Below the pieces are notes generated by a model. The model was not told the DNA's origin, did no database searches, and saw only the letters and a list, made by a program, of their open reading frames with translations. From Rivihabitans pingtungensis (GTDB lineage Bacteria; Pseudomonadota; Gammaproteobacteria; Burkholderiales; Aquaspirillaceae), in assembly GCF_003201855.1 (NCBI RefSeq), contig NZ_QJKI01000003.1, positions 171,313 to 235,312 on the forward strand: DNA of 64,000 nt, read 5' to 3'. Shown here piece by piece: positions 47,329 to 56,106 of this stretch. Positions within the stretch are counted from its first letter, which is position 1. Every line of letters starts with the position of its first letter. The position numbers were made by a program, and so were the translations under genes.

Positions 47329-47349
47329 GGTGGGGTCTCCAGTGGGGTG

Positions 47350-47790
47350 TCAGTGTGAAAGCACGTTGGGCTGCGGCGTGGCTTCATGAGTCGGGGTGGC
47401 GGCGCTGACTTCGGGCAGGCGCGCCGGGGCCAGTCGGGCCAGCAACAGGGCAAACAGAAAACCAGTCAGTGCGCCCACCGCCACGGCGACATCGCCGCCG
47501 ATGGCAAAGTGGCCCAGCGCCGCGCTCAGCAACATCATCACCGGCGGCAGCAAATAGCCCATGAAGGCGCTGCGGCGCAGGCTGTCTTCGCTAATGCGCA
47601 CGCGCACCGATTCGCCCACTTGCAGGCCGCTGGGCGCGGGCAGGGTCAGCCGGGTGACGGCGCGGCCGCCAGCCACCTGGCCGATGCCGCATTCGCTTTC
47701 TTTGTGGCAGCTGCGGCAACCGCCAGTGGCCACGCTGATGGTGGTCTTGCCGTCCTGGACGGCTTCGACAATGCCCAGATGTTCGATCAT
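47350..47790 (-). CDS. RseC/RsxC-partner-like membrane protein in the nif operon
   Basis: The 146-residue protein has four cysteines in CRSCHKESECGIGQVAGGRA near the N terminus and two membrane segments (LLPPVMMLLSAALGHFAIG and VAVAVGALTGFLFALLLA). This is the RseC/MucC layout of the SoxR-reducing system, related to Rnf electron-transport chemistry. Its ATG overlaps the nifX stop (ATGA). A role in reductant supply to nitrogenase is plausible, but no rnf gene is in the window. A GTG start at 47799 is possible. Confidence 0.82.
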   Translation of the reverse strand: MIEHLGIVEAVQDGKTTISVATGGCRSCHKESECGIGQVAGGRAVTRLTLPAPSGLQVGESVRVRISEDSLRRSAFMGYLLPPVMMLLSAALGHFAIGGDVAVAVGALTGFLFALLLARLAPARLPEVSAATPTHEATPQPNVLSH

Positions 47791-48215
47791 CCTTCCCACC
47801 CTTCTTCCTGCATGGCGGCAAAGCGGTCGGCGCTGCGCGCCGGGCGGGCGTGTTCGGCCATGGCCTGGTCGATCCAGGCCACCCCGCCGTGCTTCATGCC
47901 CTGGGCGATGTCGTAGAGCAGGTCTTCGATTTTGTCGGATTCGGTGATGCGAATCGGGCGAATGCCGCGCGCCACCAGCTGTTTGATCGCCGAGGCGCCG
48001 ATGGCCATCACGAACACCGCCGCGCAGCCCTCCAGAAAATCCACCTTGGCGCCCAGCTTGTTTTCGTTGCCGTCCATGGCCTCGGGGGCAAACTCGGCCA
48101 CGCCCACCATGCTGGTGCGGGTGGGGCTGACCTCGTAGAGCACAAACCCTTCTGCCGCGCCAAAGTGCTGGTTGACGCGCGTGCGGTCGTTGGAAGCAAA
48201 AGCAATCTTGAGCAT
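47787..48215 (-). CDS. nifX: FeMo-cofactor carrier protein NifX
   Basis: NifX binds the NifB cofactor and other FeMo-co precursors during transfer. The 142-residue protein is a single NifX/NifY-type domain beginning MLKIAFASNDRTRVNQHFGAAEGFVLYEV. The QHFG histidine is the conserved cofactor-binding candidate. It is 17 bp after nifN and overlaps the rseC-like gene by four bases. Confidence 0.92.
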   Translation of the reverse strand: MLKIAFASNDRTRVNQHFGAAEGFVLYEVSPTRTSMVGVAEFAPEAMDGNENKLGAKVDFLEGCAAVFVMAIGASAIKQLVARGIRPIRITESDKIEDLLYDIAQGMKHGGVAWIDQAMAEHARPARSADRFAAMQEEGWEG

Positions 48216-48231
48216 GTCGTGTGTCTCCCGG

Positions 48232-49623
48232 TCAGTGGACCATTCCAGCTTCAGCCAGCGCGAGGGGCGCGCCGTCGCGTTCTGCTGCCCAGTACCGGGA
48301 TCGGTAGGGATCAATGTCATGGTGCTGGCTCAACATCAGGTTGGCGAGATCGAACAGGGCTTGGCGCGTGCCGTGATAGCCCACCCAGGCGCGGGCGAAA
48401 CCGCCCACCCAGTCATACTGCGGAAAGCCGGCGCGCATCAGCGGCGCGCCCAAACGCTGGGCCGTGCCGGCGGCGTGCGAATTGGACACCACCAGTTGCA
48501 CGCGCTGACCACGCGCCGCCAGCTCCAGGTCTTCCAGGTCGCCGACAATCACCTTGGCCACCGGCAGGCGCGCCAGGCCGTCGGTTTTTACCGGCGACAC
48601 GGCGGCAATAATCTCGGCGCCCATGCTGGCCAGAAACTCGCAGTGCATGGCCAACAGATCAGGGTCGCCCGCCACCGCCACCCGCGCCATGCCCAGCATG
48701 AAATGGCTGTCCACCATGGCGTCCTGCAATTGGGCGCGCTGGCGCTCCAGACGCGGCGGCACGGGCTTGCCGGACAGCTGGCTGAGGGTGAGGGTGAATG
48801 CATCGCAGGCCGCCAACCCCATCAAGCCGGCAAAGCGGTAGGTCGGCACGCCCGTGCGCGCTTCCAGCTTGCTGGCGGCGCGATACAGCGATTCGCCAAT
48901 CACCAGGGTGGCCACCGATTCGCCCAGGCTGGCGATTTCCGCGCGCGGCGTGCCGCCCAGGGTCAGCGGCGAATATTCGGCCTCGACCAGATGGCCATCC
49001 AGCGAATCGCCAATATCAGGCACCAGCACCGGCCGCAGGCCAAAGGCTTCGATCCAGTCGCGCAGGGTTTCCAGATCGCCCGGCGTCAGGTGGCCGCCCG
49101 CCAGCACGGTGACCTGCTTGGGGCGGCGGCCGGCGTGGCGGGTGTCTGGCACCAGAGTGTCCAGCAGCGCTTCCACCGCCAGCGCGTAGCCGGTTTCCAG
49201 GCAGCCCAGCGTATCCGGGGTGTTCACCGCCACCACGCTGGTGTCGGCGTACTGCGGATAGGCGGCGCGAAACTCGCGCACACAGCGGTGAATATCGGTG
49301 CCCTGGGTTTCCGACAGCCCGGTGGTGACCAGGCCGATGATCTCGGGCTTTTGCTTGTCGCACAGCGTGCGCAAGGCCTCGACCACGTTCTCGTCCGCGC
49401 CCATGATGGTGGACACCTGGTCCATGGCCGTGGTCTGCAAAGGAATCGGCTCGCGAAAATGGCGCACGAAAAACACCTTGCCAAACGCGGTGCAACCCTG
49501 CGAGCCATGCATCAGCGGCAGGCTTTTGTTCAAGCCGAGAAACACCAGCGATGCGCCCAAAGGCTGGCTGACCTTCAGCGGATTCACCGCCAGGGCTTTT
49601 TTCGACAGTACGATTTCAGCCAT
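48232..49623 (-). CDS. nifN: FeMo-cofactor scaffold subunit NifN
   Basis: NifN pairs with NifE to form the scaffold on which the NifB cofactor is turned into FeMo-cofactor. The 463-residue protein starts at 49623 after GGGAGGTCAGC. Its N-terminal block [40 protein letters not shown] resembles NifK and carries the cluster-ligating Cys. NifN has no P cluster. It has its own sigma-54 promoter with two NifA-type sites, separate from nifE. Confidence 0.95.
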   Translation of the reverse strand: MAEIVLSKKALAVNPLKVSQPLGASLVFLGLNKSLPLMHGSQGCTAFGKVFFVRHFREPIPLQTTAMDQVSTIMGADENVVEALRTLCDKQKPEIIGLVTTGLSETQGTDIHRCVREFRAAYPQYADTSVVAVNTPDTLGCLETGYALAVEALLDTLVPDTRHAGRRPKQVTVLAGGHLTPGDLETLRDWIEAFGLRPVLVPDIGDSLDGHLVEAEYSPLTLGGTPRAEIASLGESVATLVIGESLYRAASKLEARTGVPTYRFAGLMGLAACDAFTLTLSQLSGKPVPPRLERQRAQLQDAMVDSHFMLGMARVAVAGDPDLLAMHCEFLASMGAEIIAAVSPVKTDGLARLPVAKVIVGDLEDLELAARGQRVQLVVSNSHAAGTAQRLGAPLMRAGFPQYDWVGGFARAWVGYHGTRQALFDLANLMLSQHHDIDPYRSRYWAAERDGAPLALAEAGMVH

Positions 49624-49656
49624 GCTGACCTCCCTCGGTGATGTTGCCAGGAGTGC

Positions 49657-49672
49657 AGCAAAGAACGCGCCA
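49657..49672 (-). promoter_or_regulatory. Sigma-54 promoter of the nifN operon
   Basis: On the minus strand, TGGCGCGTTCTTTGCT matches TGGCACG-N4-TTGCW with one change (G for A). It ends 33 bp upstream of the nifN start. Confidence 0.85.
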
Positions 49673-49689
49673 ATAGAATATGTATTGAA

Positions 49690-49702
49690 TAACAATGGCT
49701 TG
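49690..49702 (+). promoter_or_regulatory. IHF-like site of the nifN promoter
   Basis: TAACAATGGCTTG matches WATCAA-N4-TTR with one mismatch and lies between the sigma-54 element and the NifA-type sites. Confidence 0.45.
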
Positions 49703-49713
49703 GCTAATTCATC

Positions 49714-49729
49714 TGTCGCAAACCAGACA
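49714..49729. promoter_or_regulatory. NifA-type activator site 1 of nifN
   Basis: TGT-CGCAAACCAG-ACA matches TGT-N10-ACA, about 40 bp upstream of the -24 element. Confidence 0.75.
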
Positions 49730-49732
49730 AAA

Positions 49733-49748
49733 TGTGCATGGGAGCACA
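49733..49748. promoter_or_regulatory. NifA-type activator site 2 of nifN
   Basis: TGT-GCATGGGAGC-ACA is a second match to TGT-N10-ACA, centred 19 bp from the first, so two NifA dimers may bind side by side. Confidence 0.75.
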
Positions 49749-49789
49749 CGCAGCCAAACAAGGCTCAGGAGAATGGGAAAAATGCAAAC

Positions 49790-49815
49790 GGGGCCGGGCG
49801 ATCAAGCCCGGCCCC
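49790..49815 (-). terminator. Terminator of nifE
   Basis: GGGGCCGGGC pairs perfectly with GCCCGGCCCC around six bases, 41 bp after the nifE stop. On the minus strand it is followed by GTTTGCATTTTT. It separates nifE from the nifN promoter. Confidence 0.7.
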
Positions 49816-49856
49816 TCAGTGCGGCACACACAGCGTCCGTGCAGACTGCGCAGCGC

Positions 49857-51260
49857 TTACGCGCTCAGCAGCTCGCCCAGCGCCCGGCGGCTATCCGCCC
49901 AGGGCGCCGGTTGGCGCACGGCCGGCCACACTGGGCTGCTGATGGACAGATGCAGCTGGCGCGCCAGTTCGACCATGCCGGTGTAGCCGGCGTAGCCAAA
50001 TTCGCGTTCCTGGTTGATGTCGAGGAAGGGAATGCGCGCCTTCAGCGCGGTGTACAGATTGCGCCCGCCGGCAATCAGGATGTCGGCCTTCAGGTCGTGG
50101 TAGGCGGACAGCAGGCCCTTGGGGCTGCCGTCGTCGATCATGCGCACATCGTCGCCCATCAGCTCGCGGATGCGGGCCTTGTCTTCTTCGGTGGATTTTT
50201 TGGTGCCGGTGGCCACCACGGTCATGCCCAGGTCTTGCAGCGCCGAGACAATCGACCAGGATTTCACCCCGCCGGTGTACAAGAGCGCGCGCTTGCCGGC
50301 CAGTTTTTCTCGCCACGGCGCCAGCGCCGCATTGGCCAGCGCTTCTTCGCGGGCAATGACCATTTCGGTGCGGTGCGACAGGTCATCATCGCCAATCAGG
50401 CGGGCAAAGTCGCGCAGCGCCGCCGAGGTGTCGGCCACGCCGTAAAAACTGCCTTCAAAAAACGGCGTGCCAAAATTGTCTTGCAGCTTGCGCGCCACGT
50501 TCAGCAAGGCCTTGGCGCACACCACCATATTGGCCTGGGCGCGGTGCATGGTCTGCACTTCGGCAAACCGGCCATCGCCCGACAAGGTCGCCAGAATGCG
50601 CAAGCCCAGCTCGTCAAACAGCGGGGCGACATGCCAGAACTCGCCGGCAATATTGTATTCGCCAATCAGGCTGACATCATAGGTGGGCAGGCCGTCCGGG
50701 CGCGGCGCGGCCGGCTGCGGCTCGCGCGTGCCGATCACATACTTGAACATTGCTTCACCGGCCAGGCGGTTGCCCAGGTTTTTGGTGCCGTAAAAGCCGG
50801 CGGCGTCCACCGGAATCACCGGCACGCCCCAAAAATCGGTCGCTGCCTTGCACACGGCTTCCATATCGTCGCCAATCAGCGCGGTGACGCAGGTGGCGTA
50901 GACAAACACCGCCGCCGGGCGGTAACTCTCCACCGCCTGGCGAATGGCGTGCAGCAAGCGCTTTTCGCCACGCCCCATCACCACATCGGTTTCTGAGAGA
51001 TCCGTGGTCATGCCGATGCGGTACAGCGTGGGGCCGGACGAGCGGGTGCCGCGGTTGTCCCACGACGCCCCGGCACAGGCAATCGGCCCGTGGACGATGT
51101 GGGCGACGTCGGCGATGGGCAGCAAGGCAATCTGCGCGCCATCAAACGAACAACCGCCCGCCGTTGCGCCGGGCTTGGGTCGGGCGCAACCGGATTTTTC
51201 CTTGTGGTTGTGGCTACAGGCTGGCTCGTTGAGCAAAGCCTGAATATCGCTTGCTTTCAT
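49857..51260 (-). CDS. nifE: FeMo-cofactor scaffold subunit NifE
   Basis: NifE is the NifD-like half of the NifEN scaffold. The 467-residue protein keeps [37 protein letters not shown] and the [13 protein letters not shown] block, whose cysteines bind the bridging 4Fe-4S clusters. [21 protein letters not shown] is also typical. It is transcribed alone from a sigma-54 promoter with a perfect IHF site, then terminated before nifN. Separate nifE and nifN promoters are less usual than a shared one. Confidence 0.96.
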   Translation of the reverse strand: MKASDIQALLNEPACSHNHKEKSGCARPKPGATAGGCSFDGAQIALLPIADVAHIVHGPIACAGASWDNRGTRSSGPTLYRIGMTTDLSETDVVMGRGEKRLLHAIRQAVESYRPAAVFVYATCVTALIGDDMEAVCKAATDFWGVPVIPVDAAGFYGTKNLGNRLAGEAMFKYVIGTREPQPAAPRPDGLPTYDVSLIGEYNIAGEFWHVAPLFDELGLRILATLSGDGRFAEVQTMHRAQANMVVCAKALLNVARKLQDNFGTPFFEGSFYGVADTSAALRDFARLIGDDDLSHRTEMVIAREEALANAALAPWREKLAGKRALLYTGGVKSWSIVSALQDLGMTVVATGTKKSTEEDKARIRELMGDDVRMIDDGSPKGLLSAYHDLKADILIAGGRNLYTALKARIPFLDINQEREFGYAGYTGMVELARQLHLSISSPVWPAVRQPAPWADSRRALGELLSA

Positions 51261-51293
51261 TGCGCATCTCCCCTTGAGTTCACCCTAGGGCAT

Positions 51294-51309
51294 CGCAATT
51301 CGCATGCCA
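51294..51309 (-). promoter_or_regulatory. Sigma-54 promoter of nifE
   Basis: On the minus strand, TGGCATGCGAATTGCG fits TGGCAYR-N4-YTGCR. It ends 33 bp upstream of the nifE start. Confidence 0.85.
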
Positions 51310-51328
51310 CATTTAACCATTTGATATT

Positions 51329-51341
51329 TATCAAATATTTG
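51329..51341 (+). promoter_or_regulatory. IHF-like site of nifE
   Basis: TATCAAATATTTG fits WATCAA-N4-TTR at every defined position, between the sigma-54 element and the NifA-type site. Confidence 0.75.
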
Positions 51342-51353
51342 TCTTGTCAGCTT

Positions 51354-51369
51354 TGTGGCGAAGCTGACA
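51354..51369. promoter_or_regulatory. NifA-type activator site of nifE
   Basis: TGT-GGCGAAGCTG-ACA matches TGT-N10-ACA, about 45 bp upstream of the -24 element. It lies inside the dyad GTCAGCTT/AAGCTGAC. Confidence 0.75.
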
Positions 51370-51509
51370 AAGCGTGGCAGCCCAGCCAAAAAACCGCGCG
51401 CAGGCCAGTGGTTCATGCAAGCCACAGCGGCCAAGGCGTTGTTATCGCTGGCCGCTGTGATGAGAGGAATCGGGGGCAACTGAGCGCCGCGCCCCGGCAA
51501 ACACAGATT

Positions 51510-51617
51510 TAGCGTCACGCACCAAACCCGGCGCAGCGATCCGGGCCAGGCGCACGACCACAGACAGTACGGCAAGGTCGGGCAAGCACGCCAGGAGGGT
51601 TTGGTGAGTGACGCTTA
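51510..51617 (-). repeat. Dispersed palindromic repeat, copy 10 (inside the nif cluster)
   Basis: On the minus strand it starts at the stop of the 323-aa gene (TAAGCGTCACTCACCAAACCC), has CTCCTGGCGTGCTTGCCCGAC in the core, and ends GGGTTTGGTGCGTGACGCTA. Confidence 0.85.
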
Positions 51618-52586
51618 CAGGGCATACGGCCGATGCAGCCAATCGCGCACCACCGCCAGATCCCGCTCGGGCAGATACTCAAACCCGGCTTGCGCGTCTT
51701 CGATGATGGTTTGCGCCACCCAGTGCGGCACGGCGTGGGTCACCAGCATATGGAAATACCAGGCCATCGGATAACCGCAGGCGCGGTCGTAGGCGGTCAG
51801 CGCGGCGCGCAAGGCGCCGTTGGTCTGGCCTTGTTCACCGTGAAAGGCTGGCGGATGGCCTTCCAGCGTGCTCATCGGCTTGGCGCGGAACACCGACTGC
51901 AAGAAGCGGTCTTGGTGTTCGCTCATCGCCAGCACCCAGTGATTGCAAAAATCACTGGCCTGGCCGGCGCTGCACGCCGCCCAATCTTCCAGCATGCGGT
52001 GGATGGGGCCGGGTTCGGGGTGTTTGGCGCGCATGCGCGCCACAAAGGCGCCGGCATGGCTGACGCGGCGGAACACATAATACGGCAGGCCCAGCGGACG
52101 GCCGCTGTGGGCGGGCAGTTGCGGGTCGAGCAGTTCGTCCAGGGTGGCCGGTTCGCCATCGGCAAACAGGGTGTGGCTGGCGATTTCCTGTAATTCTTCG
52201 ATTTCCAGTTGCAGAAAATCCGCCGGGCCATCGCCAGCCTGCGCCACCAGATAATGGGTGCGCCCCACCAGCCGGGTGGCCAGCAACCCTTGTTCGGCGT
52301 AGTCCTCGGCCAGCCAGCCCAGATCACCTTGGCGAGTCGCCAGCTCGGTTTCCGCCCAGCTTTCCAGATTGTCGGTCAGGCGTTTGCCCTTGGCGTCGAT
52401 CAGCCCGCCCAGCCGGTGCCAGCCGCCACGGCAGGCGGCGTGGCGGAAAGGCCAGTCTGGCGCGGTGTTGGCCAGTTCGCGCACCAGCGCCGACGGCCCG
52501 GTGGACACCGGGGCCATGGTGCAGGCGTGAATCAGGGCCGGGGCCAGGGATTTACAGTATTCGGACCAGGCAGCGGTATCTTTCAT
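51615..52586 (-). CDS. Unknown nif-cluster protein, 323 aa
   Basis: I do not recognise this protein. It is soluble and helix-rich, with many aromatic and His residues (HAACRGGWHRLGG, GRTHYLVAQAGDG, CNHWVLAMSEHQDRFLQ, WYFHMLVTHAVPHWVA). No Fe-S or nucleotide motif is evident. AAGGAACGCCGC precedes the ATG. It lies between the nifH operon and nifE and is bounded by palindromic repeats on both sides. The 317-bp region before it holds no sigma-54 element, so it may be read through from nifHDK. Confidence 0.72.
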   Translation of the reverse strand: MKDTAAWSEYCKSLAPALIHACTMAPVSTGPSALVRELANTAPDWPFRHAACRGGWHRLGGLIDAKGKRLTDNLESWAETELATRQGDLGWLAEDYAEQGLLATRLVGRTHYLVAQAGDGPADFLQLEIEELQEIASHTLFADGEPATLDELLDPQLPAHSGRPLGLPYYVFRRVSHAGAFVARMRAKHPEPGPIHRMLEDWAACSAGQASDFCNHWVLAMSEHQDRFLQSVFRAKPMSTLEGHPPAFHGEQGQTNGALRAALTAYDRACGYPMAWYFHMLVTHAVPHWVAQTIIEDAQAGFEYLPERDLAVVRDWLHRPYAL

Positions 52587-52702
52587 GCGGCGTTCCTTGT
52601 CGCAGTCTCAACACTCTGGCGCCCGCCTCATCTGGCGGCCGCCAAACCAAAAAACAGTCGGAATCAGCGTCGCGACAGCGCATGCGCCGGCGGCTTGTCC
52701 TG

Positions 52703-52746
52703 CGGTTTTGCCCAGCCCACCGCACAGGATGGGCTGGGCAAAACCG
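52703..52746 (-). terminator. Long hairpin after the nifHDKT-fdx-nifY operon
   Basis: CGGTTTTGCCCAGCCCA pairs perfectly over 17 bp with TGGGCTGGGCAAAACCG around ten bases. It lies about 160 bp after the last small gene, behind repeat copy 11. Without a T tract on the minus strand, it may attenuate rather than stop transcription into the 323-aa gene. Confidence 0.5.
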
Positions 52747-52793
52747 GCTCGCCGACAGGCAAGCCGGAAAACAACAATTTTTTTAGCGCGGCC

Positions 52794-52906
52794 TAAGAGT
52801 CGCTCACAAAACCCAGCGCAGCGCGCCTGGCCAGGCGCGCGCAGACAGTGCAAGCAGTACGGCAAGGCCGCGCAACAACGCCAGGAGGGTTTTGTGACCG
52901 ACGCTA
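52794..52906 (-). repeat. Dispersed palindromic repeat, copy 11 (inside the nif cluster)
   Basis: On the minus strand it begins at the stop of the 88-aa gene (TAGCGTCGGTCACAAAACCC), contains CTCCTGGCGTTGTTGCGCGGC and TTGCCGTACTGCTTGCACTG, and ends GGGTTTTGTGAGCGACTCTTA. It is a near-consensus copy. Confidence 0.85.
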
Positions 52907-53170
52907 GTCGTCGTCGGCCACGCGGCTGGCCACCAGCACGCCGGTGGCGGCGTCGGCGCTGTGGGTCAGCGACAAACAATGGCCGCTGGCGCCAGACACC
53001 AGATAAATCAGATGGTCGGTGGTTTCCCGCACTGGGGTGGCGCGCACCGGCACGTCGTCTTCGCTGCATTCGGTAAAGTGCAGGCCAGGAAAACAGCCGC
53101 GCAGATGGGCCACGGCCGCGTTTACGGCCACTTCGGCGGTCAGGGCGTCCAGGGTGTCGGTGGCGATCAT
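52904..53170 (-). CDS. Small nif-linked protein of unknown function, 88 aa
   Basis: The 88-residue product starts MIATDTLDALTAEVAVNAAVAHLRGCFPGLHF and ends SLTHSADAATGVLVASRVADDD. It resembles small proteins encoded after nifY in other nif clusters (possibly the DUF6129 group, not certain). No catalytic or metal motif is clear. Its start overlaps the nifY stop (ATGA), so it is translated with nifY. Confidence 0.72.
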   Translation of the reverse strand: MIATDTLDALTAEVAVNAAVAHLRGCFPGLHFTECSEDDVPVRATPVRETTDHLIYLVSGASGHCLSLTHSADAATGVLVASRVADDD

Positions 53171-53895
53171 GGTTCGATTTCCTCCATGTCGGCTTCAAAC
53201 TTGGCCAGCGAATGCGCCGGCACACCCATGATTTGCGCCAGCCACGGCGGCGGCGCCAACAGGCGGCCTTGCAGCTCGGCCAGCATATCGCGCGCTTCGC
53301 CGCCAATCGGGCGTTTGACCGGGTGCACGCCAGCGCGCACCACTTTGGCGGCGGCGGGGCCGCCGATGGATTGCACGCCCAGAATCTGGCAGTCGTTGAT
53401 CAGCTCGGCGCGCGCGGCGTTTTTGTCTTCGGCGTCGGCGGTGGACAGGGTGCTGCGCACGCCCACCAGGCGGATTTCGCTCGGGCTGACTTGATAAATC
53501 AGGAAGCGCTCGCACGAGCCAAAATGGCCGTCGAGCAGTTCATTGTGATTGGAGGCAATCGCCACGCGCAGCGAGCCGGGCATGTCGCCGTCGGCATAGG
53601 CTTGCACAGGCGGAAAATCGCTGCCGGCCACGCCTTCGCCCCACAACAGGCGGATGGCGGCTTTCAGGGTGTCGGCGTCCACGCCAACATGGCAGCTTTG
53701 GTCGGCGTAATCTCCGGCCAGGAGCGCGCGCAGGTCTTCCACGGTCAACTGCGCCAGGCGGTCTTCGGTGATCGGCAGCCCGCATTTGTCGGCCAGGGCT
53801 TCGACCAGGGCGCGAACATTGAGGTTGTTCAAGGTGCGCGCGGCAAGGGCGATGCGCAGCGCGGCTTCACGAGAGGCGATCGGCGTATTGGACAT
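53167..53895 (-). CDS. nifY: NifY/NafY-family protein
   Basis: The 242-residue protein has an N-terminal helical domain (about residues 8-85) followed by a NifX-type domain (RVAIASNHNELLDGHFGSCERFLIYQVS, about residues 108-135). This two-domain layout and length match NifY and NafY of Azotobacter, which bind apo-dinitrogenase and FeMo-cofactor. The GHFG histidine is the cofactor-binding candidate. It lies in the nifH operon between the ferredoxin and the 88-aa gene. NifY versus NafY cannot be decided here. Confidence 0.9.
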   Translation of the reverse strand: MSNTPIASREAALRIALAARTLNNLNVRALVEALADKCGLPITEDRLAQLTVEDLRALLAGDYADQSCHVGVDADTLKAAIRLLWGEGVAGSDFPPVQAYADGDMPGSLRVAIASNHNELLDGHFGSCERFLIYQVSPSEIRLVGVRSTLSTADAEDKNAARAELINDCQILGVQSIGGPAAAKVVRAGVHPVKRPIGGEARDMLAELQGRLLAPPPWLAQIMGVPAHSLAKFEADMEEIEP

Positions 53896-53931
53896 GGCGG
53901 GCTCCTGGAGCGAAGAGACAGACGGTGAGAA

Positions 53932-54123
53932 TCAAGCCGGGCCGATACAGCCGGACGGGCAGACGTCCACGCACAGCGGGGTGTCGTTGTGGCCGTCGCA
54001 CTCGGTACAGGTGGCGGCGTCGATCTTGTAGAACACCTTGCCGCTGCTGATCGATTTGGTCGGGCAAACCGGCTTGCAGTCGCCACAGGCAGTGCACATA
54101 TCGGAATCGATGGTCATGGCCAT
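53932..54123 (-). CDS. Dicluster 4Fe-4S ferredoxin (FdxN-type)
   Basis: The 63-residue protein has two cluster motifs, CTACGDCKPVCP and CTECDGHNDTPLCVDVCP; the eight-residue spacing in the second is typical of FdxN-type ferredoxins. It may feed electrons to NifH or to NifB-dependent steps. AGGAGG precedes the ATG. It lies between nifT and nifY, a location known in other proteobacterial nif operons. Confidence 0.9.
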   Translation of the reverse strand: MAMTIDSDMCTACGDCKPVCPTKSISSGKVFYKIDAATCTECDGHNDTPLCVDVCPSGCIGPA

Positions 54124-54160
54124 GATGAAATCCTCCTGAAAAACACAGTGTGTGAAAAAT

Positions 54161-54388
54161 TCAGTCTTCGGCAGCGCCCAGGCGTTTGGCGCGCAGCGAG
54201 ATCGGCAGGCGCGGCGGCTTGGCGATCGGGTCGATGTAGTAGCTGCCGCCGTTATCCAGCTTGAGTTCGCCGCCCCATTTTTCCGGGGTGTCGAATTCGA
54301 TGGATTCGATGGACGCTTCCAGGTCGCGCTTGGGCAGATAAAACGACAGCCCGCCATTTTCGGCTTGGCGGATCATGATGTTGGCCAT
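54161..54388 (-). CDS. nifT: Nitrogen fixation protein NifT/FixU
   Basis: The 75-residue protein begins MANIMIRQAENGGLSFYLPKRDLEASI and has the LDNGGSYYIDPIAKPPRLPI segment, both typical of NifT. Its role is unknown and it is not essential in known diazotrophs. It follows nifK after a stable hairpin. Confidence 0.93.
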   Translation of the reverse strand: MANIMIRQAENGGLSFYLPKRDLEASIESIEFDTPEKWGGELKLDNGGSYYIDPIAKPPRLPISLRAKRLGAAED

Positions 54389-54424
54389 GGGGTCGGCTCC
54401 TTGAATGGCGGGTGAGGCGGGCGC

Positions 54425-54452
54425 GCCGCCCGCCGGATAACCGGCGGGCGGC
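54425..54452 (-). other. Hairpin between nifK and nifT
   Basis: GCCGCCCGCCGG pairs perfectly with CCGGCGGGCGGC around ATAA, directly after nifK. It probably protects the nifHDK 3' end or reduces expression downstream. Confidence 0.65.
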
Positions 54453-54475
54453 AGGACTGCGCTTCGGGGGCTGGA

Positions 54476-56047
54476 TCAGCGAACCAGGTCGAAGTTGTAG
54501 TCAGTGGTGCCCATGCCGAGGGTTTCGCGGTCCAGCTGCTCCAGCACGGCATTCACCAGGGTGGTGACCACGTACATGGCGCCTTCGTAGCCCATGGTGG
54601 TCATCCGGTGCAGGTGATGACGGTCGAAGATCGGGAAGCCCAGGCGGATCAGCGGCACTTCGAACTCGTCGCCCTTGTGCTTGGTGTCGCGCTGGATGTA
54701 CTTGCCGTAGCTGTTGCCAATCAGGAAGTCCGGCTTGTCGGTGAAGCACAGGCTGCGCAGGTGCCACAGGTCATTGCCGACATACACCTTGCCGTTGACG
54801 CCGAACGGGCTGGAGTCCAGCAGCTTTTGCACGCCCTTGGCCCAACGCTTGTTGCCGTTGTGCGCCAGGATGTGGGTCGGCTCGGCGCCGCATTCCAGCA
54901 GGATCTTGACCATGCCCAGCACGAAGTCCGGGTCACCGTACACGGCGAACTTCTTGCCATGCAGCCAGGCGTGGCTGTCGGAGATCAAGTCCATGCAGCG
55001 ACCGCGTTCTTTGGCCAGCGAATCCGGAATCGGCTTGCCGGTGACTTCCGACACCTTCATCAGCAACTCGTCGGTCCAGTCCACGCCCATCGGGATGTTC
55101 AGCTTGGGCACGTCGTGGTTCCAGGTGGTTTCGACGAATTTCTTCGTCTTTTCCAGGTGCCACGGTTGCAGCAGCAGGGTGGTGGCGGCGTTCGGCGCGG
55201 CTTCCACTTCGGCGATGGTGGTGCCGCCAGCGTACATGCGGTATTCGCCATCGGCCGGGGTGTCCAGCACTTCGGTCGGGTCGGACAGCATGGTGTAATC
55301 CACGTCCATCTCACCCAACATGCGCTTGATCACGCGGTAGTTGCCCAGGTAGGTTTCAAAGCCCGGCACCACGTTGACCTTGCCGCTGGAGCCGACAACC
55401 TTGCCTTCCATCTTGTTCAGCGTGAAGCAGCGCAGGATGCCTTCCATCATGTTGTCCCAGCCGGTGACATGCGAACCGACGAACGACGGGGTGTGGGCAA
55501 ACGGCACCGGATACTCTTGCTCGATGTGGCCGGCCTTCTTGGCGTTGTTGATGAAGGCGTTCAAGTCATCGCCAATCACCTCGGCCATGCAGGTGGTGGA
55601 CACAGCGATCATGGTCGGCTTGTACAGCGCCTTGGCGTTTTCCAGGCCGTCGAACATGTTCTTCTGGCCGCCGAACACGGCTGCGTCTTCGGTCATCGAG
55701 TCGGACACGCAAGCGATCGGCTCTTTGAAGTGACGGTTGAAGTACGAGCGGAAGTACGCCACGCAGCCTTGCGAACCGTGCACATACGGCAGGGTCTTTT
55801 CAAAGCCCAGCGAGCACAGCACGGCGCCCAGCGGTTGGCAGGCCTTGGCCGGATCGACGGTCAGCGCTTCGCGCTGGAAGTTCAGATCCTGGTATTCCTT
55901 GGTGGTGGTCCACAGGAAGGTTTCGTACACCTTGTCTGCGCCGTGGCCTTCTTCGAACAGGTCGCGCTTGGCCTTCAGCGAGGCTTTGTAATCGTCATCG
56001 CCGAACAGCGGATAGCACGGTTTGATTTTGTCAACAGTTTGCATCAT
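54476..56047 (-). CDS. nifK: Nitrogenase MoFe protein beta chain
   Basis: NifK, with NifD, forms dinitrogenase and shares the P cluster. The 523-residue protein is as long as the Azotobacter chain and closely similar, starting MMQTVDKIKPCYPLFGDDDYK. The P-cluster cysteines lie in KACQPLGAVLCSLGFEK, YVHGSQGCVAYFRS and STTCMAEVIGDD. The end ATDYN-like GTTDYNFDLVR is typical. A second ATG (56044) is a possible start after GGGAGACC. Confidence 0.98.
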   Translation of the reverse strand: MMQTVDKIKPCYPLFGDDDYKASLKAKRDLFEEGHGADKVYETFLWTTTKEYQDLNFQREALTVDPAKACQPLGAVLCSLGFEKTLPYVHGSQGCVAYFRSYFNRHFKEPIACVSDSMTEDAAVFGGQKNMFDGLENAKALYKPTMIAVSTTCMAEVIGDDLNAFINNAKKAGHIEQEYPVPFAHTPSFVGSHVTGWDNMMEGILRCFTLNKMEGKVVGSSGKVNVVPGFETYLGNYRVIKRMLGEMDVDYTMLSDPTEVLDTPADGEYRMYAGGTTIAEVEAAPNAATTLLLQPWHLEKTKKFVETTWNHDVPKLNIPMGVDWTDELLMKVSEVTGKPIPDSLAKERGRCMDLISDSHAWLHGKKFAVYGDPDFVLGMVKILLECGAEPTHILAHNGNKRWAKGVQKLLDSSPFGVNGKVYVGNDLWHLRSLCFTDKPDFLIGNSYGKYIQRDTKHKGDEFEVPLIRLGFPIFDRHHLHRMTTMGYEGAMYVVTTLVNAVLEQLDRETLGMGTTDYNFDLVR

Positions 56048-56106
56048 GGTCTCCCTGACCTTCGCCACTCATCCGTGGCGAAGGCAAAGTTGGGCGGGGG
56101 CGAAAA

